In this document: positions 7,901 to 15,560 of the stretch, piece by piece | Numbering within the stretch: position 1 is the first letter of the stretch | How the letters are laid out: each line of letters opens with the position of its first letter | Assembly: GCF_017916505.1 (NCBI RefSeq) | Contig: NZ_JAFMSZ010000002.1 | Location: 248,001-312,000 of the forward strand | Direction of reading: 5' to 3' | DNA length: 64,000 nucleotides | Source of the DNA: Naasia sp. SYSU D00057 | GTDB lineage: Bacteria; Actinomycetota; Actinomycetes; Actinomycetales; Microbacteriaceae | Notes under the pieces: generated by a model | Told to the model about the DNA's origin: nothing | Database searches by the model: none | What the model saw: the letters and a program-made list of their open reading frames with translations, nothing else | Made by a program: the position numbers and the translations under genes

Positions 7901-8750
7901 CGTCCTGCGAGACGGGGTCGGCGGCCTTGTAGGAGTCGCTGATCGACCAGCGCGCGTTCTTGTTGCCCGCGAGCGCGTCGAGCACCGGGTGGTCGAGGTC
8001 GGCGATGTCGGCGAGCATCCGCGGCGCGACGTCGGCGAAGGACGACGCGACGAGGCGGGGGTGCACCGAGAACCAGGCGAGGTGCGAGGTGAGGCCGCGG
8101 AGCCGGTCGATCGCCGCCTGCGGCTTGAACGTGTTGCCGGTTCCCGCGAGCGCGACGAAGGACGCCGGGTCGAGCGTGATCTGGAACTGCTCGTGCAGTG
8201 CGCGCGCGAGGGCGGGGTTGAGGATCGGCGTCCCCTTGAGGCGCAGCTCGAAGTCGCGGCCGTAGCGGCGCAGCGCGAGCGGCCGGAGCAGCAGCGGCGC
8301 GCGGTACTCCTTCTTGTCGTGCTTCCACTCGGCGATGCCGATCGCCAGGTGGATGGAGTCGATGCCGCGGGTGGAGTTGAGCTCGACGCCCTTGGCGGTC
8401 ATGTTCGATGCGGCGACGCTCGCGGTGCGGAAGGCGAGATCGTCGCGGATGAGGCTCGACAGCAGCGTCGTCTTGCCGGTGATGAACTGGGCGAGGCCGC
8501 CGGGGTGCGTGGTCCCGAGCTCGATCCGGGTGCGCGGCGAGTCGATGAAGTGCAGGAGCGGCGAAGGGCCGCCGAGCGCGGCGATCTCCGCGCGCCACTT
8601 CTCGCGCTGCGGCTCGGCGATGTTCACCGGAGTCGCACGGGGATCGCCCACGGTGATGTTCTCCGGAGCGACGGCGGCGGGTGCCACTCGTGCCACGACG
8701 GATTCGGGGAGGACGATCTCGTCCTCGTTCTTCCTGCCGACCCACGCCAC
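4992..8750 (-). CDS. Superfamily-1 helicase-like protein with C-terminal Vsr/MTES_1575-type nuclease fold; motifs eroded
   Basis: A 1252-residue protein. Residues about 45-300 resemble the N-terminal region of DUF4011-type helicases. A UPF1-like core follows, but its key residues differ from active enzymes: the Walker A loop reads GTGATQT (320-326) where GTGKTQT is expected, Walker B reads LLDAG (844-848) in place of DEA, and the usual QGxE of motif V is absent near 1050. Motif III (GDPVTQTP, 869-876), SYR (924) and motif VI (AVTRARRSLVIVS, 1093-1105) are recognisable. Residues about 1145-1225 resemble the MTES_1575/Vsr nuclease fold (AIETDA, LKRLGWHYLRVHS) with the first acidic residue apparently lost. 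GTG at 8750 has TACAGT (8757-8762) six bases upstream, so it is leaderless. A DNA-binding or regulatory pseudo-helicase is my inference. Confidence 0.75.
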   Translation of the reverse strand: MAWVGRKNEDEIVLPESVVARVAPAAVAPENITVGDPRATPVNIAEPQREKWRAEIAALGGPSPLLHFIDSPRTRIELGTTHPGGLAQFITGKTTLLSSLIRDDLAFRTASVAASNMTAKGVELNSTRGIDSIHLAIGIAEWKHDKKEYRAPLLLRPLALRRYGRDFELRLKGTPILNPALARALHEQFQITLDPASFVALAGTGNTFKPQAAIDRLRGLTSHLAWFSVHPRLVASSFADVAPRMLADIADLDHPVLDALAGNKNARWSISDSYKAADPVSQDERPPGSDTLVLDADPEQEVVVAQIAAGNSVVVKTLPGTGATQTIVNALGALVAQHRRVLVVSPRHATLSALSARLNETGLPGIAVSPRSVRRDVIQAINRNEKAVQRNNAEVDEALVRLRSVLLDYREALSRRDPVLGVSALDALSELARLSLLPEPPQTTSRLTDRAIEALATDRAGAAETLVRAATLGEFRYGPGDSPWYGASFATSAAASNAHSLAKRLSSTDVPRLLERANDLIAQTRLRPFESIAELGIYLRLLLDIRETLDKFLPVVFDRSLGELIAATGPRRDAAAMSGGNRRRLRKLAKEYVRPGVHVADLHDSLIRIQQQRVLYQRFVTSGVTPEVPVGIGDVQVAYQRVAADLASLDEPLGLTASPRAHANLPIDRLLDTLAGLAEDSEVLQNLQERTALVTTLRALDLDPLLDDLARRHVPEDRVAIELELTWWTSVLERMLANDKALLGANTRVLDRLEADFRLVDEAHAAGNAARLAWELAEAWKFGIQDWPEEAEALKELLRGNAADASTLHKAAPHLSRLVAPVWLASPYDVWGISDQIPFDAVFLLDAGSVSVAESLGAIRRAKQVVVFGDPVTQTPADFRIAVQDLTNEAPGVEHTQEELDARHADSALSRLGELLPTLELTRSYRAGGQDLAELVNRRFYGGKIQSMPWAGTFLGRPSLVLDYVEDGFGMPDADSGSVESVDAEVNRVVELVLDHAIHRPKESLLVVTASQKHAVRVQAAVLRAVAKRTEVTDFFLKEQAEPFMVVTLEQAVALSRDRVILSIGFGRTPHGRMLSGFGPLGRPGGDRLLASAVTRARRSLVIVSCFRPDDISSDRMSHGVVALGELLAEAEARVAEQHLPDDSDAMLVDLSRRLEALGLKTALGYRGRLGLVASYKGRAIAIETDATVTGVSLREALRLRPEVLKRLGWHYLRVHSFELFADPGAVALRIAIALGAKHLAPQTEAIPVIAE

Positions 8751-8756
8751 GTCGTA

Positions 8757-8762
8757 ACTGTA
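8757..8762 (-). promoter_or_regulatory. Leaderless -10 box of the helicase-like gene
   Basis: TACAGT on the minus strand, 6 bases before GTG 8750. No ribosome site is present, so transcription probably starts at the start codon. The other 120 bp up to the TetR gene hold no further feature I can recognise. Confidence 0.55.
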
Positions 8763-8885
8763 AGCGGACCGTTATCCGACACCCGGCTCATCGCGGGAGT
8801 TTCGCGAACCCCGGACGGGGGGCGTGTCGGACCCCGCAAGGGCCGCCGGGCTTTGCGATTCGCGCGCGCGGACATGCGCCGGCAG

Positions 8886-9473
8886 TCAGGCCTCGGCGAG
8901 CGCGAGCATCTGACGCGACTCCTCGCGCAGCTGGGCGGCGAACTCCTCGATGGTGGCGGGCCGGCCGTCCCGCACCGTCTCCACCAGCGCGCCCATGACG
9001 AGGGTGACGGCGCGGCTCGCGGTGCGCTCCTCCACCCGCTCGGCGACGACTGTCGTGAGCTCCTTCCGCAGGCCTCCGAGCCAGCGCAGCCAGGTCGCCA
9101 TCAGGTCGGGCTCGCGGCGCACGAGCGCCTTGCGGGCGTCGCGGTCGCTGACGATCCGAGAGGTCGTGGCCACGAGGAGGCAGACCGCGTCGAGGAGGGG
9201 TTCCTGGCCGGTGCGGAAGCGCTCCCGGGCCTCGTCGCCCACCGAGGTCGGCGGAAGGCCGAGCGCGGCGGCGCCCTTCGACGGGAAGTAGTTGAAGAAG
9301 GTGCGGGGCGAGACATCCGCTGCGGCGCAGATTTCCTCGACCGTCACACCGTCGAGGCCCTGGTCGGAGACGAGCCGGAGCGCGGCGGCATGGATGGCCT
9401 GCCAGGTCAGCTGCTTCTTCCGCTCCCGAAGGCCCGTCGACTCGACGGCCTGAGCGGTGTCGCTGGTACTCAC
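8886..9473 (-). CDS. TetR family transcriptional regulator
   Basis: A 195-residue regulator with the TetR helix-turn-helix at about residues 20-66: TWQAIHAAALRLVSDQGLDG, VTVEEICAAADVSPRTFFNYF, ending in the family mark FFNYFPSKG. The C-terminal ligand domain is variable as usual. GTG at 9473 has GGAG eight bases upstream. The gene lies 63 bp downstream of the DHA2 exporter on the same strand, an arrangement typical of a local drug-responsive repressor. A candidate operator with a dyad lies in the exporter promoter at 11785-11806. Confidence 0.9.
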   Translation of the reverse strand: MSTSDTAQAVESTGLRERKKQLTWQAIHAAALRLVSDQGLDGVTVEEICAAADVSPRTFFNYFPSKGAAALGLPPTSVGDEARERFRTGQEPLLDAVCLLVATTSRIVSDRDARKALVRREPDLMATWLRWLGGLRKELTTVVAERVEERTASRAVTLVMGALVETVRDGRPATIEEFAAQLREESRQMLALAEA

Positions 9474-9536
9474 GAGGACTCCATTGTGTCGGGGATCGGC
9501 CGGGCGGGAGACGCGGGCCCGGCCGAACCCCTTGAT

Positions 9537-11759
9537 TCAGTGCCGGCCGACCGGGATGGGGCCGGTGCGGGTGCCCGGCTCGACGAGCGCGCCGGAGAGG
9601 TTGGCCGCCTCGACCGCCTCCGCCTCGAGGTCGTCCACGCTGCCCGCGCGGTCGGCCTGCTCCTGCAGCGCGGACTTCTGGCGCAGCGGCGGCGTCTTGA
9701 AGAACCAGGTGAGCACGAACGCGAGCAGCACCACACCGAGTCCGATCCAGAAGATGACGATCGTGGATGCGTTGAAGCCCGCCAGGAATGGCCGGGTCAG
9801 CCGGCTGTCGGCGCCGTTGAGGAACGACGTGTCGCTCGCCGAGGACGCGCCGGCGGAGTCCGCCGACTCGAGCTCGTCGAGGATGGTCGGGACCACCCGG
9901 TCGACGACCGCGGAGCGCTGGTCCGCGTCGCTGTAGTCGATGGCGAGTCGGCCGTCGATCACCGAGGCGTTCGCCTGCTCGGCTGCGGCCTCGAGCGCCT
10001 GCTGCTCGGCGACCGGCGTCGCCGCCGCGACCTGCTGGTCGATCACCGTCTGCGCGGCCGCGGCGGGGATCGCCCCGGCGGCCACCTGCTGCTGCACGGC
10101 GGACGTGACCTGCCGGAGGACGGCGTCATCGGCGGCCTGCTTGGCGGTCGCGGCCCCCTCGTCGAGGGCGGACTGGACGTTCTCCTGGACGGGCTCGACG
10201 ATCGGCGTCCAGATCTGCGCCATGACTCCGGCGTTGGCCGGGTCCTCCGCCACCGAGGGCGTGAGGGCCGCATCGAGGGCCGAGCTCAGGTCATCCTCGT
10301 CCTGCATAGCCGTGCTGATGTTCGTCGGCATCAGCGAGAACAGGACCGACAGCAGCACCGCGGTGCCGAGGGTTCCGCCGATCTGCCGGAAGAACGTCGC
10401 GGCGCTCGTCGCCACGCCCATGTCGCGCGCCTCGACGGCGCTCTGGCTGGCGAGCGTCAAGGTCTGCATCAGCTGGCCGAGGCCGAAGCCGATGAGGAAC
10501 ATCCCGATCATCAGGAACCAGAGCGGGCTGTCAACCGTGACGAACGTGAGCACGAGGAAGCCGACGGCCGTGAAGGCGGTGCCGGTCACCGGGAAGATCC
10601 GGTACTTGCCGGTTCGCGCGACGATCTGGCCGGAGCCGATCGAGGCGATCATCAGCCCGAGGACGAGCGGCAGGGTCGCGAAGCCCGCCTCGGTGGGGTC
10701 CAGGCCCGTGACGATCTGCAGGTAGAGCGGGATCGTCAGCATGGCGCCGAACATCGCGAAGCCGACGAGGAAGGACAGGACCGTGGCCATCGAGAACACG
10801 CCCGAGCGGAACAGCTTGAGCGGGATGATCGCATCCTCGCCGAGGCGCGACTCGATGATCAGGAAGGCGATCAGCCCGACGGCACCGAGCACGTAGCAGG
10901 CGATCGAGCCGGCGGAGCCCCAGCCCCACTCGCGGCCCTGCTCGGCGACGAGCAGCAGCGGCACGAGCGCGACGATGACCGCGGTGGCACCCCACCAGTC
11001 GATCCGGGTCGAGCGCTTCTCCCCGACCTTCGGCAGGTGCAGGAACGCGATCACCATGGCGAGCGCGAGGATGCCGATCGGCAGGTTGATGAGGAACACC
11101 CAGCGCCAGCCGTCGATCCAGAGGATCTGCTCGGCGCCCGCGAAGAGGCCGCCGATGAGGGGGCCGATCACGGAGGAGATGCCGAAGACGGCGAGGAAGT
11201 AGCCCTGGTACTTGGCGCGCTCGCGCGGGGCGAGCATGTCGCCCATGATCGCGAGCGGCAGCGACATCAGCGCGCCGGCGCCGATGCCCTGGAAGGCCCG
11301 GAAGGCCGCGAGCATCAGCATCGACGTGGAGAACGTCGACAGCAGCGAGCCGACGATGAAGACCGAGACGCCGAAGATGAACAGCGGCCGGCGTCCGAAG
11401 ATGTCGGACAGCTTGCCGTAGATCGGGGTCGTGATCGTCGACGTGATCAGGTAGGCGGTCGTGACCCACGCCTGCTGGTCGAGGCCGTGGAGGTCGTCGC
11501 CGATGGTGCGGATCGCGGTGCCGAAGACCGTCTGCGCGAGCGCGGACAGGAACATGCCCGCCATCAGCCCGTAGATGACGAGGAGGATCTGCCGGTGGGA
11601 CATCACCGGAGCGGATCCGGCGGCGACGGGAGAAGCCCCCGACTGCCGCGGAAGTGCGTGTGTGGCCAATGCGATTCCCTGCATGCGAGAAGGAGGAGGC
11701 GCTGGGCCGGAAACGGCGGATGCCCCGGCGTCGCCGGAGCGCCGACGCTGGCGAAGCAC
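9537..11759 (-). CDS. DHA2-type MFS multidrug exporter with large insertion
   Basis: A 14-helix drug:H+ antiporter of the DHA2 branch. It shows the early segment GLMAGMFLSALAQTVFGTAI, motif A (GKLSDIFGRRPLFIFG) and the antiporter-like motif C region (ISSVIGPLIGGLFAG). Residues about 480-655, between helices 13 and 14, are a polar Ala/Gln/Asp-rich stretch of some 170 residues, probably extracytoplasmic and helical. The last 60 residues form a polar tail. GTG at 11759 lies just after the likely -10 TAAGAT (11775-11780); ATG at 11684 or a later start nearer the first helix is also possible because the first 50 residues are not typical. Probably controlled by the TetR protein encoded downstream. 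Confidence 0.88.
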   Translation of the reverse strand: MLRQRRRSGDAGASAVSGPAPPPSRMQGIALATHALPRQSGASPVAAGSAPVMSHRQILLVIYGLMAGMFLSALAQTVFGTAIRTIGDDLHGLDQQAWVTTAYLITSTITTPIYGKLSDIFGRRPLFIFGVSVFIVGSLLSTFSTSMLMLAAFRAFQGIGAGALMSLPLAIMGDMLAPRERAKYQGYFLAVFGISSVIGPLIGGLFAGAEQILWIDGWRWVFLINLPIGILALAMVIAFLHLPKVGEKRSTRIDWWGATAVIVALVPLLLVAEQGREWGWGSAGSIACYVLGAVGLIAFLIIESRLGEDAIIPLKLFRSGVFSMATVLSFLVGFAMFGAMLTIPLYLQIVTGLDPTEAGFATLPLVLGLMIASIGSGQIVARTGKYRIFPVTGTAFTAVGFLVLTFVTVDSPLWFLMIGMFLIGFGLGQLMQTLTLASQSAVEARDMGVATSAATFFRQIGGTLGTAVLLSVLFSLMPTNISTAMQDEDDLSSALDAALTPSVAEDPANAGVMAQIWTPIVEPVQENVQSALDEGAATAKQAADDAVLRQVTSAVQQQVAAGAIPAAAAQTVIDQQVAAATPVAEQQALEAAAEQANASVIDGRLAIDYSDADQRSAVVDRVVPTILDELESADSAGASSASDTSFLNGADSRLTRPFLAGFNASTIVIFWIGLGVVLLAFVLTWFFKTPPLRQKSALQEQADRAGSVDDLEAEAVEAANLSGALVEPGTRTGPIPVGRH

Positions 11760-11784
11760 CTTGCTTACTGCGCAATCTTACATC

Positions 11785-11806
11785 CACTGCAACTTTGCGT
11801 ACAGTG
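11785..11806. promoter_or_regulatory. Candidate TetR operator in the exporter promoter
   Basis: A 22-bp partial dyad with arms CACTG and CAGTG lies directly upstream of TAAGAT (11775-11780, minus strand), the likely -10 of the exporter gene. A second, related half-site (ACTGCGCAA) occurs at 11767-11775. The location, AT content and symmetry fit a TetR-family operator overlapping the promoter spacer. No direct evidence links it to the regulator at 8886-9473. Confidence 0.45.
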
Positions 11807-11829
11807 CAGGAGCACAAGTTGCTGAACAA

Positions 11830-12089
11830 GGCTGACTAATGCGTCGAAGCAGGCGTCCGCTCTGAAGAGGGTCGGTCGCCGCCGGCGGACCGCCATGGGC
11901 GCGAGCGTGCGAATAGCCGCGATGCTGTCGCGATCGACCGACCCAGGCCGCCCTCCCTCGGGGCGCGGGCAAGGCGTCGGGGACGCCGCGGGCATCGGCC
12001 GCCGGGATGCCACCCCGCGGCTGTCCGGCCCACGCGGGATCCGCGATCAGCGGCGAGCGAAGCGGGCCCTGCAGGCGGCCGCTCGAGCG
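11830..12089. other. Gap without recognised gene
   Basis: Between the exporter promoter and tRNA-Arg. Both strands were read; I see no convincing gene, RNA or repeat. A reading frame across the region runs on through the tRNA and has no protein-like composition. Confidence 0.5.
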
Positions 12090-12164
12090 TGGTGCCCCTG
12101 GAGGGACTCGAACCCCCAACCGTTTCCTTAGGACGGAACTGCTCTTCCATTGAGCTACAGAGGC
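12090..12164 (-). tRNA. tRNA-Arg (anticodon CCT)
   Basis: Cloverleaf on the minus strand with acceptor GCCTCTG/CAGGGGC, D arm GCTC-AATGGAAGA-GC, anticodon loop GTCCTAA, and T arm with GGGGGTTCGAGTCCC. The anticodon CCT reads AGG, a rare codon here. The top pair of the anticodon stem is a mismatch (G-A). CCA is encoded (12090-12092). Confidence 0.93.
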
Positions 12165-12200
12165 TGGCCGCCCCAGTCTAGGCCGGGGCGGTCGACCGGG

Positions 12201-12401
12201 TCAGTCGCGTTCGCGGTGCCGGCCCGATCCGAGGTCTAGGTCGTCGCCGGCCACCAGGTCGGGGCCCTCGCTCTGCGTGATGTCGACGCCGTCGAAGTCG
12301 GCGTCGAGCCCGAGCTCGCGGCGGTGCTCCTGCCGCAGCTTCGCCTGCTCCGCGTCGTTGTCGGCGTGGTCGCGGTCGTCGGGGATGTTCGCGTCCGTCA
12401 T
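12201..12401 (-). CDS. Small acidic hypothetical protein
   Basis: A 66-residue protein dominated by Asp, Glu and Arg, with no Cys and no membrane helix. Recognisable segments are ANIPDDRDHADND, a basic-acidic helix (AEQAKLRQEHRRELG) and FDGVDITQSEGPDLV. ATG at 12401 has a strong ribosome site (GGAAGGAGAACG), which makes the gene likely. Not a family I can name. It is isolated between tRNA-Arg and the divergent MFS gene. Confidence 0.65.
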   Translation of the reverse strand: MTDANIPDDRDHADNDAEQAKLRQEHRRELGLDADFDGVDITQSEGPDLVAGDDLDLGSGRHRERD

Positions 12402-12597
12402 CGTTCTCCTTCCGTCGGATGCGCAACGCTACTCCCGCCGCCCGCGCCGGCGCCCCGGGTTGCGGGCCGGCTTCCGGACCCGCAACACCGCGTCAAGCCG
12501 ACGGACGGGAATTGGTGCGCGCCGAGGCGGCGGGCACGATGGTGGAGCGCCGCCGCCTCCCGCGGCCCGTCCACCGATAGAGCGGAGAGCGAGCGAC

Positions 12598-13935
12598 ATG
12601 AGCGCATCGACGGCCCTCACCCGCGCCGACCGCCTCGACCGGCTGCCGTTCACGCGCCGCCATCTGACCCTGCTCGGCGGGTCCGGCGTCGGCTGGGCCC
12701 TCGACGCGCTCGAGGTCGGGCTCATCTCGTTCGTCATCGCCCAGCTCTCGGTCACGTGGAGCACGGACGCCGCCGCCCTCTCGTGGGTCGCCTCGGCGGG
12801 CTTCGCCGGGATGGCGATCGGCGCCGCCGTCGGCGGGCTGCTGGCGGACCGGATCGGTCGGCGCAGCGTCTTCGCGCTCACCCTCCTCGTCTACGGGGTC
12901 GGCACGGGGCTGTCCGCGCTCGCCTGGTCGGTCGGTGCGCTCATCGTGCTCCGCTTCCTCGTCGGGCTCGGCCTCGGCGCTGAGCTGCCCGTCGCCTCGA
13001 CGCTCGTCAGCGAGTTCGCGCCGCGGCGGATCCGGGGCCGCGTCGTCGTCGTCCTCGAGGCGTTCTGGGCGGTCGGCTGGACGGGAGCGGCGCTGCTCGG
13101 CTACCTCGTCATCCCGTCCAGCGAGGACGGCTGGCGCTGGGCGTTCCTCGTCGGCGCGATCCCGGCCCTCTGGGCGGTGGTGATCCGGTGGCGGCTGCCG
13201 GAGTCCGTCCGCTTCCTCGAGTCGAAGGGGCGCCACGCCGACGCCGAACGGGCGGTGCGCTGGTTCGAGGAGAGCGCCGACGTCCCTGCCCCTGCCGCCC
13301 CGCCCGAGCGGGGAACGGCCTCCGCGGCCTCCAAGCCCCGGGTCGGCGACCTGTTCTCCCGCGAGCTGCGCCGCCGGACGGGCGCCATCTGGCTCGTCTG
13401 GTTCACCGTCAACTTCTCCTACTACGGCGCCTTCATCTGGCTGCCGAGCCTGCTCGTCGCCGCCGGATTCCCGCTCGTGCGCTCGTTCGGCTTCACCCTG
13501 CTCATCACGCTCGCTCAGCTGCCCGGTTACGCCGTCTCCGCCTGGCTCGTCGAGCGCTGGGGACGGCGCCCCACCCTCGCGGTGTTCCTGCTCGGCTCCG
13601 CGGTCGCGGCGGCCGTCTTCGGCTTCGGCGCGGTGAGCGGATCGGAGGCGTGGATCCTCGGCTCCGGTGCCCTCCTCTCCTTCTTCAACCTGGGCGCGTG
13701 GGGCGCCCTCTACGCCGCGACGCCCGAGCTCTACCCGACCCCGCTCCGGGGCACCGGCTCGGGCTGGGCGGCCGGGGTCGGCCGGCTGGCGTCGATCGTT
13801 GCACCGCTCTCCGTCCCGCCGCTGCTCGCTCTCGGCGGCACCCCCATCGCTTTCGCGGTGTTCGGCGGCGTGTTCCTCGTCGCCGCCGCAGGAGCCCTCG
13901 CCCTGCCCGAGCTGAAGGGCCGCGCCCTCGACTGA
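12598..13935 (+). CDS. MFS transporter, sugar/acid symporter type
   Basis: A 445-residue 12-helix carrier. It carries GWALDALEVGLISFV in the first helix, the GGLLADRIGRRSVF motif between helices 2 and 3 (motif A), GLGLGAELPVASTLVSEFAP and RGRVVVVLEAFWAVGW in the N half, and the second-half repeat VERWGRRPTLAVF and ATPELYPTPLRGTGSGW. These marks place it with metabolite:H+ symporters (aromatic acid, niacin or sugar acid uptake). The substrate is not predictable. ATG at 12598 follows GGAGAGCG. It is a single gene; the next gene starts 61 bp on. Confidence 0.88.
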   Translation: MSASTALTRADRLDRLPFTRRHLTLLGGSGVGWALDALEVGLISFVIAQLSVTWSTDAAALSWVASAGFAGMAIGAAVGGLLADRIGRRSVFALTLLVYGVGTGLSALAWSVGALIVLRFLVGLGLGAELPVASTLVSEFAPRRIRGRVVVVLEAFWAVGWTGAALLGYLVIPSSEDGWRWAFLVGAIPALWAVVIRWRLPESVRFLESKGRHADAERAVRWFEESADVPAPAAPPERGTASAASKPRVGDLFSRELRRRTGAIWLVWFTVNFSYYGAFIWLPSLLVAAGFPLVRSFGFTLLITLAQLPGYAVSAWLVERWGRRPTLAVFLLGSAVAAAVFGFGAVSGSEAWILGSGALLSFFNLGAWGALYAATPELYPTPLRGTGSGWAAGVGRLASIVAPLSVPPLLALGGTPIAFAVFGGVFLVAAAGALALPELKGRALD

Positions 13936-13996
13936 GTCAACCCCGTCCGCTCCGCCGCCCGCACTGCGAGGGTGGAGGGAGCGAGAAGGAGGCATC

Positions 13997-14212
13997 ATGT
14001 CGGACACCACCAGCGGCAGCGGCGAGGCCACCGAGAAGGCGGACGGCCTCGGCACCGAAGGCACCATCCCCGGCGGCTCGGGCGGCGTCGGGGTCGGCGC
14101 CAGCGAGGGCCAGGGGACGACCTTCGAGCCGGAGGAGGACGAGGAGGGCGCGGCGAACCTGCAGGGCGGCAGCGACGGCGGCGACGCCCTCGGCGCCGCC
14201 GGGCACGCGTAG
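13997..14212 (+). CDS. Small Gly/Glu-rich acidic protein
   Basis: A 71-residue, highly acidic, Gly- and Ser-rich protein with no hydrophobic segment, probably disordered (SDTTSGSGEATEKADG, EPEEDEEGAANL). A strong ribosome site (AGAAGGAGGC, 4 bases before ATG) supports translation. I do not recognise a named family, though such short Gly-rich acidic proteins are common in related actinobacteria. It has no obvious link with its neighbours. Confidence 0.6.
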   Translation: MSDTTSGSGEATEKADGLGTEGTIPGGSGGVGVGASEGQGTTFEPEEDEEGAANLQGGSDGGDALGAAGHA

Positions 14213-14290
14213 TCACCGGCTTCCTGTCGAGCGCCGAGAGGGCGCACCGCTGAGCGCGGCACTTCCTCTCGGCGCTGACATCATCGACGG

Positions 14291-15247
14291 ATGACCTCCG
14301 ACACGGCCGACTGGTACCTCCGGTTCGCGGACGGGGAGGCGGCCGGACGGTCCGTGATCTACGAGGAGTGGGCGCGCGGCGTGGCCGCCGATCCGGAGGT
14401 CCTCGCGCTGCTCGACGGCCTGCCGGAGCAGAAGCGGCAGCCGAACCTCGTGTTCAGCACGGCGCGGCTCCTCGGCGCCCCGTCCGGCATCTGGCCAGTG
14501 TTCCGCGAATGGCTGCTCGCGCACTGGGACGCCGTCGCGGAGGAGGCCCGGGTCCGCAGCACCCAGACCAACGAGCCCGGCCGGTGCGCCGCGCTGCTGC
14601 CCGCGCTCGCCCTCGTGCCCGGCCCGCTCGCGCTCATCGAGGTGGGCGCTTCCGCCGGGCTGACGCTGATCCCCGACCGCTACGCCTACCGGTACGACGA
14701 CGACCGGCGAGGGGAGGTGCGCATCGGGGACGGCGACCTCGTGCTCGAGTGCGCGACCGCCGGCGGCGTCCCCCTCCCCTCGGCCCCGCCGGACGTGCGC
14801 TGGCGATGCGGCATCGACCTCCATCCGCTGAACCTCTCCGACGGCGACGTGCACTGGCTCGAGACGCTCGTCTGGCCCGAGGCGGAGGACCGGCGGCGGA
14901 GGATCCGCGCGGCCGTCGCGATCGCCCGGCGGGATCCGCCGCGCATCGTCCGCGGCGACGTCGTGGACGCCCTGCGCGAGGTGGTCGCGCAGGTGCCCGA
15001 CGGCCTCACCCCGGTCGTCGTCAGCAGCGGCACGCTCGTGTACGTCCCGGGCCTCCGGCGTGCGGCGTTCCGTCACCTGGTCCGTGAGCTCGGCTGCCGC
15101 CTGCTCGCCCTCGAGGGGATGCGCGTGTTCCCGGACCTCACGCCCGAACGCGTTCCGGCCACTCCCGGCACGCCGTTCCTGGTGACACTCGACGAGTCGC
15201 CCGTGGCCGTCGCCGACGCGCACGGGCGCTGGCTCACCTGGCTCTGA
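14291..15247 (+). CDS. DUF2332 family protein
   Basis: A 318-residue protein that I assign to DUF2332 (uncharacterised, actinobacterial) from its layout: an N-terminal helical region (WYLRFADGEAAGRSVIYEEW), the NEPGRCAALLPAL segment, a motif resembling a Rossmann methyltransferase first strand (LALIEVGASAGLTL, glycine-rich), DLHPLNLSDGDVHWLETLVWPE, and the C-terminal VVVSSGTLVYV. The glycine-rich strand suggests an SAM-type fold; no activity is established. CATCAT lies 6 bases before ATG 14291, so it may be leaderless. Confidence 0.82.
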   Translation: MTSDTADWYLRFADGEAAGRSVIYEEWARGVAADPEVLALLDGLPEQKRQPNLVFSTARLLGAPSGIWPVFREWLLAHWDAVAEEARVRSTQTNEPGRCAALLPALALVPGPLALIEVGASAGLTLIPDRYAYRYDDDRRGEVRIGDGDLVLECATAGGVPLPSAPPDVRWRCGIDLHPLNLSDGDVHWLETLVWPEAEDRRRRIRAAVAIARRDPPRIVRGDVVDALREVVAQVPDGLTPVVVSSGTLVYVPGLRRAAFRHLVRELGCRLLALEGMRVFPDLTPERVPATPGTPFLVTLDESPVAVADAHGRWLTWL

Positions 15248-15353
15248 GCTCGCCGGCGCGCACCCGATGGCAAGACACAGCACGATCGGGCTCTCCAGGC
15301 AACCCCGTCGCCCGCCCGTTGTGCCCGCCGGGTTCGCTCCTTACGTTCCCCTC

Positions 15354-15560
15354 ATGACCGAATTCAAGAAGGGCGACAAAGTGTCGTGGAAGTCGCATGG
15401 CGGCGAGGCCGTCGGCGAGGTCGAGGAGAAGATCACCGAGGACACCGAAGCGGGTGGCCGCACCGTGCGCGCCTCGAAGGACGACCCGCAGTACCTCGTG
15501 AAGAGCGAGAAGAGCGGCGGCGAGGCCGTGCACAAGCCCGGGGCGCTGAAGAAGGAATGA
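15354..15560 (+). CDS. DUF2945 (Hva1-TUDOR) family protein
   Basis: A 68-residue protein matching DUF2945, a small beta-barrel with TUDOR-like fold: FKKGDKVSWKSHGGEAVGEV, then TVRASKDDPQYLVKSEKSG and a HKPGALKK tail. The role of the family is unknown. It is read from a leaderless promoter: TACGTT (15342-15347), 6 bases, ATG. Its stop overlaps the start of the DUF3140 gene (ATGA at 15557-15560), so both proteins are made together. Confidence 0.85.
   Translation: MTEFKKGDKVSWKSHGGEAVGEVEEKITEDTEAGGRTVRASKDDPQYLVKSEKSGGEAVHKPGALKKE

Noticed and set aside
5259-8484. A GKTT near residue 92 of the helicase-like protein that resembles a P-loop
   Set aside because: The required G five residues before is Ala, and it lies in the N-terminal DUF4011-like region, outside the helicase core; it cannot be assumed to replace the missing Walker A lysine.
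4716-11825. A 2369-codon open frame on the plus strand antisense to the helicase, TetR and exporter genes
   Set aside because: Such long antisense frames are a by-product of high GC content. The translated sequence is Arg/Gly/Ala/Asp-rich with no domain, and it crosses three well-supported genes and their promoters.
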